NCBI RefSeq assembly: GCF_001042485.2
Contig: NZ_LBMN02000016.1
Location: 62,001-126,000 of the forward strand
Source: Bacillus paralicheniformis
Lineage (GTDB): Bacteria; Bacillota; Bacilli; Bacillales; Bacillaceae
Direction of reading: 5' to 3'
Length of the DNA stretch: 64,000 nucleotides
In this document: piece after piece, positions 43,992 to 53,758 of the stretch
Layout: each line of letters starts with the position of its first letter
Position numbering within the stretch: the stretch's first letter is position 1
Notes under the pieces: model-generated
Told to the model about the DNA's origin: nothing
The model's database searches: none
What the model saw: only the letters and a program-made list of their open reading frames with translations
Translations under genes and position numbers: made by a program

Positions 43992-46025
43992 TTATCGATC
44001 AGCATAAACATGTTGGAAGACTGCGGTCGCATCCCATGCATTCAAGCCAAATGCTCCCTCGGTAAACGTGGAATCCCGAGCACTTATCACCAATCGGCCG
44101 TCCAAGTAAATATGAAAGTTGGAATCGCGGGCCACCGCCTTCAGGTGATATTTCCGGCCGGTTTCTATCGGTGTGCGGTGTTCGGCAATAACAGAGGCCG
44201 AGCCGTTTTCAAATTTGAAAAACTTCACCACATCATGCTTGGCATCCACATTGGCAAGATATCCGTTTTGAACATCCTTGTCGGCCCGAAACACGAGAGC
44301 ACCCGCCCCTCTGCCATTTCCATCCTTTACCGTGACATCTGCTTCATATGTGAAATCTGTTCCTTTTGCTGAAGATAAAATGAACGAATCCCCGTCAGAT
44401 CGCCCTTGTTTTCCATCAATCGTGTCGGCCCATACACCGTTTACGGTCGTCCAGCCGGTCAAATTCGATTGAAAGGGTGACGTTCCCCATACGTTTTTCA
44501 GAGGATGAACCGTCATTGAATTCAGCTTGACAAACCCGTTAGATGCGTATACTTCAAGCCCTTTACTGGATCGGTCCGGCAGAATAATGTCGGTGATCAC
44601 CTGCCTCCCGTCGTTGCCGAATACTTCAACTGAAGAGCGGTCGACATAAATGCGCATCTTCACCTTCCCACCGACCGGTTGCAGCGGGGCCGCATGCTTT
44701 CCGGTGTTAAAGTTCGGATTAAAGGAGACGTTTCCGGATTGGCTTCGGTCGACGAACAGTGAAGCGCTGTTTTTGCTGTAGCCGATTTTCGTATATTGGT
44801 TTTCCCCTGTTCGGACTTTAAAGCCAAATTCGGCCGCAGTTCCGGTATTTACTTGAAATTCCGCATTGATTTCGTACGCATTATCTGACAGCGCTTTCAA
44901 AAAATTTCTGTTTCGAGGTGAAATGATCTTGTTTTTCCACATTTGCGATGCACCCCTGATCGACTTCAGCTCAGTTACCGGAGCCTGAACAATTCTGAAT
45001 CCTTCGGAAAACGCTTTCAATTTTAGTTCTCTCGGGATAGACATTGCGCTTCTCCACGGGGAAGTGGGAACATCGTTTGCGTATTGCCAATTGCTCATCC
45101 ATCCTAACCAAAGCCTTCGCCCGTCAGACCGCGGGATATCAGACCAGCTGACAGCTGCGTAGAAGTCTTTGCCGTAATCTGTCCATAATACGCGATTCGG
45201 CGGGTTTTCATTTTTAAAGGTTGTGCCGTCAAAGCTTCCGACGAAATATTGCATGCCTGATCCTCCTGAGACAGCACCGTCTCCAACACTGACTTGCATC
45301 ACCCATTTCGTTTCATTCGGTCTCCCCTCTACAGGAAGCTCAAACAGATCCGGACATTCCCACACGCCTCCATGGCTGCCTTCTCCTTCGCCGAATTCGC
45401 TCGCATGTGTCCAGTGCTTCAGGTCAGGCGATGTATAGATTAAAATTCGGTCGCCGCCCGCAAGCACCATCACCCACTTTTTCGTCTGTTTGTGCCAAAC
45501 GACTTTCGGATCTCGGAAATCTCTTTTTCCCGGATTTGGAATGACGGGGTTGCCTGAGTACTTCGTCCATGTCCTGCCTTTGTCATTGCTGTAGGCGATG
45601 CTTTGTACTTGTTCCCCGTCCCGGTCCTGCGTATAAATGGCAACGAGCGGCTTCTCCGTCCCTGTTTGAAACCCTGTTGTATTATGCCGATCGACGACAG
45701 CGCTTCCCGAAAAAATTGTCCCTTTTTCATCCGGATACAGCGCGACCGGCAAATGCTCCCACTTGACCAAATCTTTGCTTACTGCGTGCCCCCAATGCAT
45801 CGGCCCCCAGCGCAAGCCATACGGATGATATTGATAAAACAGATGATATTCCCCCGCGTAATACACCATCCCGTTCGGGTCATTCATCCAGTTTGCTTCC
45901 GGCGTGAAATGATACTTGGGCCGATGATCCTCGTTATAGTAGTCCGGGTCGGCCGCAGCTGCGGAAAAGGCTTCCGGAAACATCATAGCCCCTATGATCC
46001 CCATCTGAATCATTCTCTTTTTCAT
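43992..46025 (-). CDS. sacC: Levanase SacC, glycoside hydrolase family 32
   Basis: 677 residues, equal to B. subtilis SacC. A signal peptide is followed by the GH32 propeller: WMNDPNG (nucleophile Asp), FRDPKV, and WECPDLFEL (acid/base Glu), then the beta-sandwich (SSVEVFGNDGRQVITDIILP) and an extra C-terminal laminin/concanavalin-like module (about 510-677). It is secreted and degrades levan, inulin and sucrose to fructose, which the LevDEFG PTS takes up. Last gene of the lev operon. Confidence 0.96.
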   Translation of the reverse strand: MKKRMIQMGIIGAMMFPEAFSAAAADPDYYNEDHRPKYHFTPEANWMNDPNGMVYYAGEYHLFYQYHPYGLRWGPMHWGHAVSKDLVKWEHLPVALYPDEKGTIFSGSAVVDRHNTTGFQTGTEKPLVAIYTQDRDGEQVQSIAYSNDKGRTWTKYSGNPVIPNPGKRDFRDPKVVWHKQTKKWVMVLAGGDRILIYTSPDLKHWTHASEFGEGEGSHGGVWECPDLFELPVEGRPNETKWVMQVSVGDGAVSGGSGMQYFVGSFDGTTFKNENPPNRVLWTDYGKDFYAAVSWSDIPRSDGRRLWLGWMSNWQYANDVPTSPWRSAMSIPRELKLKAFSEGFRIVQAPVTELKSIRGASQMWKNKIISPRNRNFLKALSDNAYEINAEFQVNTGTAAEFGFKVRTGENQYTKIGYSKNSASLFVDRSQSGNVSFNPNFNTGKHAAPLQPVGGKVKMRIYVDRSSVEVFGNDGRQVITDIILPDRSSKGLEVYASNGFVKLNSMTVHPLKNVWGTSPFQSNLTGWTTVNGVWADTIDGKQGRSDGDSFILSSAKGTDFTYEADVTVKDGNGRGAGALVFRADKDVQNGYLANVDAKHDVVKFFKFENGSASVIAEHRTPIETGRKYHLKAVARDSNFHIYLDGRLVISARDSTFTEGAFGLNAWDATAVFQHVYADR

Positions 46026-46154
46026 CCCTTTTCTCCCCTCTTCTTCACACGGTTTTTAGTGACGGTTAAGGCAGGAAGTCCAAACAGCCTCCCCCTTTTT
46101 GCGGCCGAATGGACCTGCCTCTCCAAAAGCTAAGAAAAGAACAACTAAATCATT

Positions 46155-46982
46155 TTATGCCAAAAAGCCAGCCCAATAGCCGACAATCCCGATGATAAAA
46201 ATACCGAAAATCATGAGAAGAGGATTCACCCCTTTGCGAAGCATCCAGGCAGCGAGCAATGTCAATCCTAGAGGCAGTACCCCCGGCATGATGCTGTCTA
46301 AAATGTTTTGCACGGTCTGTACATCGACTTTGCCTGCATCATCTTTAATTCTCGACACGACGATCGGGATATTGATCGTCGTCCACTTGGAAACGAGCGC
46401 TCCCATCACAAACAGCCCGAGTATTGAAGCGCCTTCCGTCAGTTTCTGAATGCGGTTCCCGACCAAGTCCTGCAAAATTTCCATGCCTTTCACATAGCCG
46501 TACTTTAACCCGTAGTATTTTGTACTTAACCTGATCGCGTTGATTAAAAAGAAAAACAAAAGCGGGCCGGCGATGTTTCCGCTTAAAGCAAGCGACGCTC
46601 CCAAGGCTGCCAGAACGGGACGCAGCGTCCCCCAGAAAATCGGGTCGCCCACACCTGCCAACGGGCCCATTAAGCCGATTTTCATTCCATTAATCGCTTT
46701 GGCATCAATCTTTTTATTGTTGGCCATTTCTTCTTCCATCGCAGCGGTCACGCCGAATATCGGCGCTGTCAGCCACGGATGCGTATTAAACCATTCCAAG
46801 TGGCGCTGGAGCGCTTCGCTCCGTTTCGCTCCCGGACCGTACAATTTTTTGATCGCCGGAATCATGACGTAGCAGTAGCCGAGCGCCTGTACACGCTCAA
46901 AGTTAAATGATCCGAGCAAAAAGTTTGAGCGGATAAACATACTGAAAATCTCTTTCTTCGTTAACCTTTTTTCTGTGCTCAT
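46155..46982 (-). CDS. levG: Fructose PTS, EIID component LevG
   Basis: 275 residues of the mannose-type EIID family (LTKKEIFSMFIRSNFLLGSFNFERVQALGYCYVMIPAIKKLYG; GLMGPLAGVGDPIFWGTLRPVLAALGASLA). Integral membrane subunit forming the channel with LevF. ATG 46982 is preceded by GAAGGAGGGA. Confidence 0.95.
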   Translation of the reverse strand: MSTEKRLTKKEIFSMFIRSNFLLGSFNFERVQALGYCYVMIPAIKKLYGPGAKRSEALQRHLEWFNTHPWLTAPIFGVTAAMEEEMANNKKIDAKAINGMKIGLMGPLAGVGDPIFWGTLRPVLAALGASLALSGNIAGPLLFFFLINAIRLSTKYYGLKYGYVKGMEILQDLVGNRIQKLTEGASILGLFVMGALVSKWTTINIPIVVSRIKDDAGKVDVQTVQNILDSIMPGVLPLGLTLLAAWMLRKGVNPLLMIFGIFIIGIVGYWAGFLA

Positions 46983-47003
46983 TATTCGTCCCTCCTTCAA
47001 TAG

Positions 47004-47807
47004 TTAAGCATCCAGATCATCGTCATCATCATATGCAGCCACGCTGCTGTCACTGGCGGCAGCCACCGCCCCCTGCGCATGATTTTTTTGCATCACTTGC
47101 TGATATAAAAATGCCAGACAAAGCCCGAGGGCACCGAAGCCGACTAAATTGAAATCGGTAAACGCGGCCAGCAAAAAACCGATATAGAAAAACGGCTTCA
47201 AATACGGAATGTTCATCATGTTGATGACCATCGCATATCCGACAACAACGATAATCCCCCCGCCTATTTGCAAACCTTTTGTGATGACGTCCGGAATATT
47301 TCCCAAAAACGCCTGAACAGCGCTGACACTGATCAGAGCCACAATCAATGTCGGAATCATAACGCGCAGCGCCTGAAACGCCATGGCGGTAATATGCATG
47401 ATTTCAATTCCTTTAAAATTGCCATCCTTTGCGTATTTGTCGGCACGGTGAATTAAAAATACGGTGATCGTCCTGACGAAAATCGTCAGCGCCTGACCCG
47501 CAGCAGCCAAAGCCACCGCGACGGCAATCCCTTCACCGACTCCCTGATCGGCGGTAATCACTAAAATGGTCGAAATCACGGAAGCGATAGCCGTATCGGG
47601 GGCCATTGCAAGACCGACGTTCATCCAGCCAAGCGCCATCAGCTCCAGCGTTCCGCCGAGAATGATGCCTGTTTTCAGATCCCCGAGAACCAGGCCGACC
47701 AACGTGCAGGCAATCAGCGGACGGTGTGTCTGCCCTTCGTCCAATACACTACCGATACCTGTTATAGCTGCAATGACGAGCAGCAAAATAATTTGAATCG
47801 TTGACAT
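47004..47807 (-). CDS. levF: Fructose PTS, EIIC component LevF
   Basis: 267 residues of the mannose-type EIIC family with about eight membrane segments (VLDEGQTHRPLIACTLVGLVLGDLKTGIILGGTLELMALGWMNVGLAMAPDTA). It forms the sugar translocation channel. The C-terminus is acidic (AAYDDDDDLDA). Confidence 0.95.
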   Translation of the reverse strand: MSTIQIILLLVIAAITGIGSVLDEGQTHRPLIACTLVGLVLGDLKTGIILGGTLELMALGWMNVGLAMAPDTAIASVISTILVITADQGVGEGIAVAVALAAAGQALTIFVRTITVFLIHRADKYAKDGNFKGIEIMHITAMAFQALRVMIPTLIVALISVSAVQAFLGNIPDVITKGLQIGGGIIVVVGYAMVINMMNIPYLKPFFYIGFLLAAFTDFNLVGFGALGLCLAFLYQQVMQKNHAQGAVAAASDSSVAAYDDDDDLDA

Positions 47808-47825
47808 GGCTTTAGAACCCTCCTT

Positions 47826-48317
47826 CTAGGATTTTATTGCGTTTCTTAAAATCTGCATAAAGTCTTCGCTCGAATCTGACGGCAGCTGCCTCAGTTCCAG
47901 CTTCACGCCCAATCCGTGCAATTGTTCAAACGATTTGATGTCCCTTTCAGTCACGCTTACCGATTTCGTGATTTGCCTGCGGTTATTCTCGAAGCGCATC
48001 CCGCCGACATTGACTGTTTCGATCGGAACACCTGCTTCGATTAAAGAAACAATGTCGCCCGGATTTTCGAATAACAGCATTGCCGTCGTATCTTCGTACC
48101 GCGGACTGTGAAACGCTTTGGCCATTTTGGAGATCGAAACGGCGCTGGCTTTCACATTTGAAGGTGCGACAGAAAGGATCAGCGTTTTTCTCATTTCGTC
48201 CTGCGCCACCTCATCAGAGACGACGATAATGCGGTCAGCAGCGTGGATTTTAATCCATCTTGTTAATACTTGGCCGTGAATAAAGCGGTCATCAATTCTT
48301 GCTAAAACGATTTTCAT
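47826..48317 (-). CDS. levE: Fructose PTS, EIIB component LevE
   Basis: 163 residues, EIIB of the mannose family; phosphorylated His in DDRFIHGQVLTRWIK (H15). It passes phosphate from LevD to the incoming fructose and also takes part in phosphorylation control of LevR. It abuts levD with a one-base overlap. Confidence 0.95.
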   Translation of the reverse strand: MKIVLARIDDRFIHGQVLTRWIKIHAADRIIVVSDEVAQDEMRKTLILSVAPSNVKASAVSISKMAKAFHSPRYEDTTAMLLFENPGDIVSLIEAGVPIETVNVGGMRFENNRRQITKSVSVTERDIKSFEQLHGLGVKLELRQLPSDSSEDFMQILRNAIKS

Positions 48318-48754
48318 TACAATTCATCCTCTCTTCCCTGATTAGACTGACTGAATTTTTCCAATTGCTCGCTGCAGATTTGGAAGCATTCCCGGCTCAT
48401 CTTTTTCAACTGGTTCAGCAGTTGTTTGAGCGGCATATGCTCCCTCAAGCTCAATGCCTCTAACAAAATCGGCAGGTTCACGCCGGCTGCCATATCGAAT
48501 CTCCGCTCCTTCGCGATGTAAGGAGTCGCTGCGTTGTATGGCGTCCCGCCGAAAATATCCACTAAAAAAAGCACCTCGTGTTCCTCCGGAATGTCCTTCA
48601 GCGTCTGATGATATTTTTCTTGCAGTGTCTGAATGCCTTCCCCTTTCAGAAACGGCACCGCGATCAGGCTGTCTTCTTCTCCGAATATCATCCCTGAAGA
48701 TTCTTTTAATGCTGTGGGAAAGTTTCCGTGGCCGCTGATAATGACTGTAATCAT
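48317..48754 (-). CDS. levD: Fructose PTS, EIIA component LevD
   Basis: 145 residues of the mannose-type EIIA fold; active His in IISGHGNFPTALKES (H9). It receives phosphate from HPr. ATG 48754 is chosen because AAAGGAG is at the right distance; the ATG two codons upstream is too close. First gene of the operon under the sigma-54 promoter. Confidence 0.95.
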   Translation of the reverse strand: MITVIISGHGNFPTALKESSGMIFGEEDSLIAVPFLKGEGIQTLQEKYHQTLKDIPEEHEVLFLVDIFGGTPYNAATPYIAKERRFDMAAGVNLPILLEALSLREHMPLKQLLNQLKKMSRECFQICSEQLEKFSQSNQGREDEL

Positions 48755-48793
48755 GTACATTGCTCCTTTCTTTTTTCGTTCGCTTATTTATAA

Positions 48794-48810
48794 TGCAAGG
48801 ATCGTGCCAA
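48794..48810 (-). promoter_or_regulatory. Sigma-54 promoter of levDEFG-sacC
   Basis: On the minus strand TTGGCAC-gatcc-TTGCA has invariant GG and GC ten bases apart, a perfect -24/-12 element. It needs sigma-L and the LevR activator encoded upstream. Confidence 0.92.
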
Positions 48811-48819
48811 CAAAGTTGT

Positions 48820-48833
48820 ATTAAGCGCTTTCA
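48820..48833 (-). promoter_or_regulatory. cre-like site upstream of levD
   Basis: TGAAAGCGCTTAAT matches the CcpA consensus at 12 of 14 positions and lies just upstream of the -24 element, where CcpA could block activation. Confidence 0.65.
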
Positions 48834-48887
48834 CTGTATCTCAAGACGAATGATTTTCAAGTTTGAAACACATTCAAGCATAAAAAT

Positions 48888-48926
48888 AAACCTGTATTAA
48901 AATGGGATTCCACTTAATACAGGTTT
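48888..48926 (-). terminator. levR terminator
   Basis: AAACCTGTATTAA and TTAATACAGGTTT form a 13-bp perfect stem with a 13-base loop, followed by ATTTTTAT on the minus strand. Confidence 0.82.
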
Positions 48927-48954
48927 ACCTGAAAAAATCGCTCATGGAAAACAG

Positions 48955-51741
48955 CTATAACTCTTCAGAAAAGATGGTCGCGATAAATATTTTTTCATCT
49001 TCGCTGATCGCGAGTCCAAGCTTTTCTTCGTAAGGCTTTAATGTTTTCTCTGTGATGTGAAGAACGTTTTGAAGCTGATCATTCATTTCTTCTTCCTCAG
49101 GAAAAGCGATCGGATTCTGTTTGATCACCCTTTCAAAAGCAAAAGCGGTATGCATGATGACTTTGATCAGCACCGCGTTGCTGAATGTGATGCGCAGTTC
49201 GTCTTGAACCGTCTGAAGCCACTCCAACAGCATGTCTATCATATGATAGGGATTCAAAAAGACAAGATATTTTTTCAGGCTGTCTTCGCACAGCTCCTTC
49301 ACCACCACATTTTTACCGGATAATCCGCCGCTCGCAGGGACATTGCCGTTTCCAATCACTTGCTGAATCACTTTTTCTCCTTCGCCTTCAATCAATACTT
49401 CTAAAGGCACGTGCGGAGCATCGATTTTAGGATTCTTCGTGCCCACCGTGGCAAGGATCTCATACGCTTTTTCAATTTCTTTCATGCGGCTTGCTAATTT
49501 GATCGATGACACCGTCAAAATGCTGATTTGTTCATCTGATGTCCTGCTCACGATTGCTGTTAAGATCTCTTCGAGCTTTTTCGCCGTTCCGCCGCCTGTC
49601 GTGCAAATGGAGACGATCGCCTTCTTTTTGCCTGAGACCCGCGGTTTATCGGCCCATAAATCGATGAAATCCTTTGTAACCGAATCATAGATGGCGTGCA
49701 AATTCAAATTCAAATAATTCACCTTGCGGACAGCATCAAGCACCATCGATGTCGTAACATTGCTGATCGTTTTTATTTTTACGCCCGTTTGTTGTTCGAG
49801 CCTTGTTTCCAGCATCGCAAGCGATCCCATGTCGACAAGCATTAATACGCCTTCTCCTTCATCAACCTGCTTCACTTTCTCCGCCAGACTGCTTACGATT
49901 TCCGCAGGTGAAACGGTCAAAGGCATATCAACCGCAGCAATCGGGGTGCTCCCCAGCAGTTCAGTGGCTACTTCAACCATAGAGCTCGCCGTGCTGTTTC
50001 CATGGGCCGCCACGACAATGCCCGTCCTTTTGTTTTCTTTCCATGATTTAATCGACTGAATCAGCATCGTCAAGTAGATGACTTCGATTTCCGGAACGGT
50101 TACTTTAAAATACGCTTGAATTTTATCTTTGAAAATCAGTGCGACCTCATATTCTTTCACATGGGTTTCCCTGATTTCATCTGTTTCCTGCGGGTTTAAA
50201 ACATCAATCTGTTTTCCGCGCTTTAAAAATGCGGCGATGTGCATGCTCAGGAAATAGATGAATTTACGGTCGAATTTGCAGTCTAACTCATGTTCAGCGA
50301 CTTCCTTTAATTCTTTCGTCATCTGCATCACGTCGTCTTCAACGAATTTGAGCAAGCTGTGGTTTTGAAGCATTTTCTGATTAAAAAAGCTTCTGACGTG
50401 CAAATGAATATCCGTTAAAATATATTGATTGATTTGTTTTTTTGTTAAGCCTTCTTTATTCAGGATTTTCGCTTTTTCTTCTATGACATGGTATAAGTTA
50501 AATGAGTCATCGATTTTCGTTGTATCATCTTCCACAATCGGAGAGATGATCGTTGTAATGTTGACGTATTCAGAAATCATTTTGCTCCGTTCGATATTTT
50601 TGCTGCTGGACATCCAGTCCTGTTTGATCTCATCGGGAAGATCCCGGACGGTCAGTTCAACAACCTCGTCTTTGTCAAGGTTATTTAAAAATCCGTGCGC
50701 ACAGACCAGCTGCACATTTGATTTCAGCTGCCCGACATTTCCGAATTTTGCAGAATGAATCAATGCATTATAGACGTCGATATGAACATTTAAGTTTTTC
50801 TTGATCCGCTCTGCTTCTTTCCCCAATAAAAACGTTGTCAGCTCCACTCTTTCTCCAAGGGACCGTTCATCGAGCGACGGAATATGTACGGTCATCGGAA
50901 TTCTCCGTAAAAATGTCTTCAGCAATGCAGAACTCGGGTTTTCTGTTGTTGCGCAGATAAACAGGACTTTTGCCGTTCGCTTATGCTCTGTTTCACCAAG
51001 CCTGTTGTATGTGCCGCTGTCAATGAAATAAAACAGCATTTCCTGCCCCTCCGGCGGGAGACGATGAATTTCATCCATAAACAGAATGCCCCCGTCCGCC
51101 TGTTCGACTAATCCTGCTTTGTCTTCGCCGGCACCTGTAAACGACCCTTTTTTATGTCCGAACAATTGCGAGAGCAATAATTGAGGATTGTTATAATAAT
51201 CGGCACAGTTGAATGTGATGAACGGGGAATCGGGCTTCAATATGTCCGAATAAACGGCGAACTGGTAGATCCGGTTCGCAAACAGCGATTTACCTGAACC
51301 CGTCGGACCGAGCAGCAGCATGTGCAAGCCGTGCGGAGGATAAAAGACAGCCGCTTTCGCCTGAGAGATTGCCTTTTTCAAGCTCCCTTTAGCCCCGATC
51401 ATGAGCTCGAGGGGATCGGCGGACATGTTGCGCGCCGGCTTTTTTTGGCCGTCAGCCAGCCGCTTCAGTTCTTCAACCTCCATCAACTCTGAGTTCCATT
51501 TGATGTTCAAGATGTTTTCAACGATTTCCACCGGGACATAGCGCACAGGGAACGTTTTAATCTTGATCACCTTTTTGGCACGAACGAGATTGTTTAATTC
51601 AAAGCTGACATTTGAACGCTCCATTTGCAGCTGACCGGCGATTTCTTGAGCCGAATTCCCTTGTATCTTTAAAAGCTGATGGATATTCGTTTCGCGAAAA
51701 TTATCCAGCAGCTGATGGTAGATTTTATCTATTCTTTTCAT
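48955..51741 (-). CDS. levR: Sigma-54-dependent activator LevR
   Basis: 928 residues. An N-terminal HTH (about 15-50) is followed by an AAA+ domain of the NtrC type (Walker A LLLGPTGSGKSLFANRI; GAFTGA-like loop GSFTGAGEDKAG; Walker B GILFMDEIHRL), PRD1, EIIA-man-like and EIIB-gat-like domains (ICTTGGGTAKKLEEIL), and PRD2. HPr and LevE phosphorylation tune it. It activates the -24/-12 lev promoter. ATG 51741 follows AAAGGATG. Confidence 0.95.
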   Translation of the reverse strand: MKRIDKIYHQLLDNFRETNIHQLLKIQGNSAQEIAGQLQMERSNVSFELNNLVRAKKVIKIKTFPVRYVPVEIVENILNIKWNSELMEVEELKRLADGQKKPARNMSADPLELMIGAKGSLKKAISQAKAAVFYPPHGLHMLLLGPTGSGKSLFANRIYQFAVYSDILKPDSPFITFNCADYYNNPQLLLSQLFGHKKGSFTGAGEDKAGLVEQADGGILFMDEIHRLPPEGQEMLFYFIDSGTYNRLGETEHKRTAKVLFICATTENPSSALLKTFLRRIPMTVHIPSLDERSLGERVELTTFLLGKEAERIKKNLNVHIDVYNALIHSAKFGNVGQLKSNVQLVCAHGFLNNLDKDEVVELTVRDLPDEIKQDWMSSSKNIERSKMISEYVNITTIISPIVEDDTTKIDDSFNLYHVIEEKAKILNKEGLTKKQINQYILTDIHLHVRSFFNQKMLQNHSLLKFVEDDVMQMTKELKEVAEHELDCKFDRKFIYFLSMHIAAFLKRGKQIDVLNPQETDEIRETHVKEYEVALIFKDKIQAYFKVTVPEIEVIYLTMLIQSIKSWKENKRTGIVVAAHGNSTASSMVEVATELLGSTPIAAVDMPLTVSPAEIVSSLAEKVKQVDEGEGVLMLVDMGSLAMLETRLEQQTGVKIKTISNVTTSMVLDAVRKVNYLNLNLHAIYDSVTKDFIDLWADKPRVSGKKKAIVSICTTGGGTAKKLEEILTAIVSRTSDEQISILTVSSIKLASRMKEIEKAYEILATVGTKNPKIDAPHVPLEVLIEGEGEKVIQQVIGNGNVPASGGLSGKNVVVKELCEDSLKKYLVFLNPYHMIDMLLEWLQTVQDELRITFSNAVLIKVIMHTAFAFERVIKQNPIAFPEEEEMNDQLQNVLHITEKTLKPYEEKLGLAISEDEKIFIATIFSEEL

Positions 51742-52109
51742 ATGTATCATCCTTTGTTCTCGATTGATCAGCAAAAAGGCGGCAAACTTCTTGAAGATTC
51801 AGAACTTTAAAGCCGAATCACGGGATAAAAAAAAGATCTTTTACAGATTGACAATCCTGACTCTCCTACTTTTATATCGATTTGTTCGTGCTCTCATGAC
51901 ACAGTCTGGTGTTTTTGCTTCATCAGCATCCACAGAAACACCCCACCCAAAGTAGCAGCTTGTCAATAGTGTATCATTATTGAGAAAATATTGGTGAAAA
52001 CATCCTGTATTTTTCTCTAAATGTAAATGTTTTGTGAAAGCTCTGCTGATCAACGTTCACTTCGATACTATGTTGGCCGAACGACCGGCTGCCTTAACTT
52101 TCACAAAAA
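51742..52109. other. Gene-free stretch upstream of levR
   Basis: Should hold the levR promoter, but no strong one was recognised. A minus-strand frame ending at 51841 (C-terminal part about DEAKTPDCVMRARTNRYKS) looks protein-like without start signals and may be a gene remnant. Confidence 0.35.
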
Positions 52110-52133
52110 AGGCCGTTGACGGTTCAACGGCCT
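52110..52133 (-). terminator. Terminator of the 52147 secreted-protein gene
   Basis: AGGCCGTTGA and TCAACGGCCT pair perfectly around a 4-base loop and run into T6 on the minus strand. Confidence 0.88.
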
Positions 52134-52146
52134 CTATCTTTATGAT

Positions 52147-52614
52147 TCATCTCCCTTTGAAAATAAACGATTCCTTTAAAAGTCTGCCTTCGCTCCCTTT
52201 TTCCGTCCAAATCAAGTCCACTTCCAATTCGGTCGCATTCTCTGCCAATAGCAAATTCCGGTGCTTGACAGGGCTTCCGTCATTTAAGCTTTTGGCTAAA
52301 GAGACCGCATTGTCGTGAGGAATATTCCAAAGCGAAAATTTCGTTGAAGAATTGGGTTCATTCCGATAGAGATAAATTTCCGCCGAAGCTACATCGTGTC
52401 CAATGTTTTTGATTTCGACAGCATAAGTATGAAAGCTACCTTTTTCCGGCTTCGCCATTCCGTTTTTTGCTTCGGCTTTACCGATTTGAACTTCCCATTG
52501 TTTTGAAGCCTGTTTAACCGGCAATTCTTCAAACGTCAGCGCTCTCGTTTCAATTGTCGGAACAATCATGCTGAACAGGCACAATGCACATATGAATAGC
52601 CGCATATTTTTCAC
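52147..52614 (-). CDS. Secreted protein of unknown function
   Basis: 155 residues with a signal peptide (MKNMRLFICALCLFSMIVPT, cleavage near TRA). The mature part is predicted beta-sandwich-like (AKNGMAKPEKGSFHTYAVEIKNIGHDVASAEIYLYRNE), similar in pattern to small extracellular Bacillus domains but not assigned. GAGGAG-type sequence precedes the ATG. It has its own terminator and stands alone. Confidence 0.75.
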   Translation of the reverse strand: MKNMRLFICALCLFSMIVPTIETRALTFEELPVKQASKQWEVQIGKAEAKNGMAKPEKGSFHTYAVEIKNIGHDVASAEIYLYRNEPNSSTKFSLWNIPHDNAVSLAKSLNDGSPVKHRNLLLAENATELEVDLIWTEKGSEGRLLKESFIFKGR

Positions 52615-52725
52615 TCCTCGATGGTCGATGTCCCTATATGTTTTTCCTTATTCATAAATCCTATGCATACCGACGTTTCACTCCTGCTTCCGGCAGGGTA
52701 ATAAAAGGACTGGAGGGATCAAGCA

Positions 52726-52986
52726 ATGCCGCAAAACCACAATGATCGATACGAACTCTTTTTCAAAAAAAGATACAAAGTTCTTCATACATTAAACGAT
52801 TTTCTTATCGGTCTTTTATTCCTTGTCGGGAGCTTCTGTTTTTTCTTCGAGGAACTGAAGCCGGCGGGAATATGGATGTTTGTGATCGGCAGCTTTCAGC
52901 TGTTAATCAGGCCGACGATCCGTTTGGTTCATGATTTTCATTACCGGAAGTTTGTTGAGAGCCGGCGTTCCAAATCCCGTGAGTAA
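52726..52986 (+). CDS. YrhK-family small membrane protein
   Basis: 86 residues with two membrane segments (LIGLLFLVGSFCFFF and GIWMFVIGSFQLLI) after a polar N-terminus containing RYKVLHTLNDF, the YrhK-domain pattern. The basic C-terminus (KFVESRRSKSRE) suggests N-out/C-in topology. GGAGGG precedes the ATG. Function is unknown. Confidence 0.75.
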   Translation: MPQNHNDRYELFFKKRYKVLHTLNDFLIGLLFLVGSFCFFFEELKPAGIWMFVIGSFQLLIRPTIRLVHDFHYRKFVESRRSKSRE

Positions 52987-53068
52987 ATTTAAACAGCAGG
53001 GAGAGATGGTAGGAGACCCGCTAAGAAGTGCATATAAAAAAGGCCGAATCCAATCGGCCTTTCCTCTG

Positions 53069-53719
53069 TCACATAAGCCACTCCTCACAATCGGCGGCAA
53101 GCCGTTCCAACTCGTTCATAAAAGCGCCGGCATGATAGCCGTCACACACTGCATGGTGTACTTGCAGGGAAACCGGCAAAAATGTTTCACCGCCTTCTGA
53201 AAAGTATTTCCCGTTTGTAATAATCGGCAGCAAGTGTTCGCTGTTATCTAGGTTTAAATTAAAGTTTGTAAAGCGCACCCATGGAATAGAAGAAACTGAA
53301 AACGCATTGGGCGGGATGTCCGGCTTAGCCCATAAGCCCTTTTTGTCTCCAAAGCGCTCGGCATCCTGAAGATATTGACGATAAAACCGCGAGAAATCAT
53401 TTGAGTATTCTGTCCAGAGGGCGGAAAACGTTTGGTCGTCCTGATGAAAAATCGTATAGCACGGGTGCATTTGTTCCCAATATCCCAGCTGTCCTTTGTC
53501 GTTAAAAGTTGTTCTAAACTCAGGACGCGAATGAATGGCCCTTGATACGATATAAATAAAAACCGGGTACAGCTTGATCTTCTTTTTCTTGAGCACGGCA
53601 AGCAAATTGGTCACATTGACGTTTGTCGTTATACTGAAAGAACATTTCGCTTCCTTCATGTAATGGTCAAAATAAGATTTTCTATACCAAGTGTCGAGAT
53701 CGATTGTTTGAAAATTCAT
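53069..53719 (-). CDS. cat: Chloramphenicol acetyltransferase, type A
   Basis: 216 residues. Catalytic HHAVCDGYHAG near residue 190, and the CAT core FSITTNVNVTNLL, YPVFIYIVSRA, FSVSSIPWVRFTNFNLN. It acetylates chloramphenicol with acetyl-CoA. The gene is preceded by a leader peptide and a stem-loop that hides its ribosome-binding site, so induction by chloramphenicol through translational attenuation is expected. No mobile element is adjacent; chromosomal cat genes are usual in this group. Confidence 0.94.
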   Translation of the reverse strand: MNFQTIDLDTWYRKSYFDHYMKEAKCSFSITTNVNVTNLLAVLKKKKIKLYPVFIYIVSRAIHSRPEFRTTFNDKGQLGYWEQMHPCYTIFHQDDQTFSALWTEYSNDFSRFYRQYLQDAERFGDKKGLWAKPDIPPNAFSVSSIPWVRFTNFNLNLDNSEHLLPIITNGKYFSEGGETFLPVSLQVHHAVCDGYHAGAFMNELERLAADCEEWLM

Positions 53720-53725
53720 GTTTTA

Positions 53726-53758
53726 CCTCCTAAAATATAGCTTTTTTATTTTAGGAGG
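53726..53758 (-). promoter_or_regulatory. cat translational attenuator stem-loop
   Basis: CCTCCTAAAATA and TATTTTAGGAGG pair over 12 bases around a 9-base loop. The 3' arm contains the AGGAGG used by cat, so folding blocks translation until a ribosome stalled on the leader opens the stem. Confidence 0.9.

Noticed and set aside
51841-52053. 70-codon frame upstream of levR as a gene
   Set aside because: The N-terminal half is not protein-like and no start signal is present; at most a remnant.
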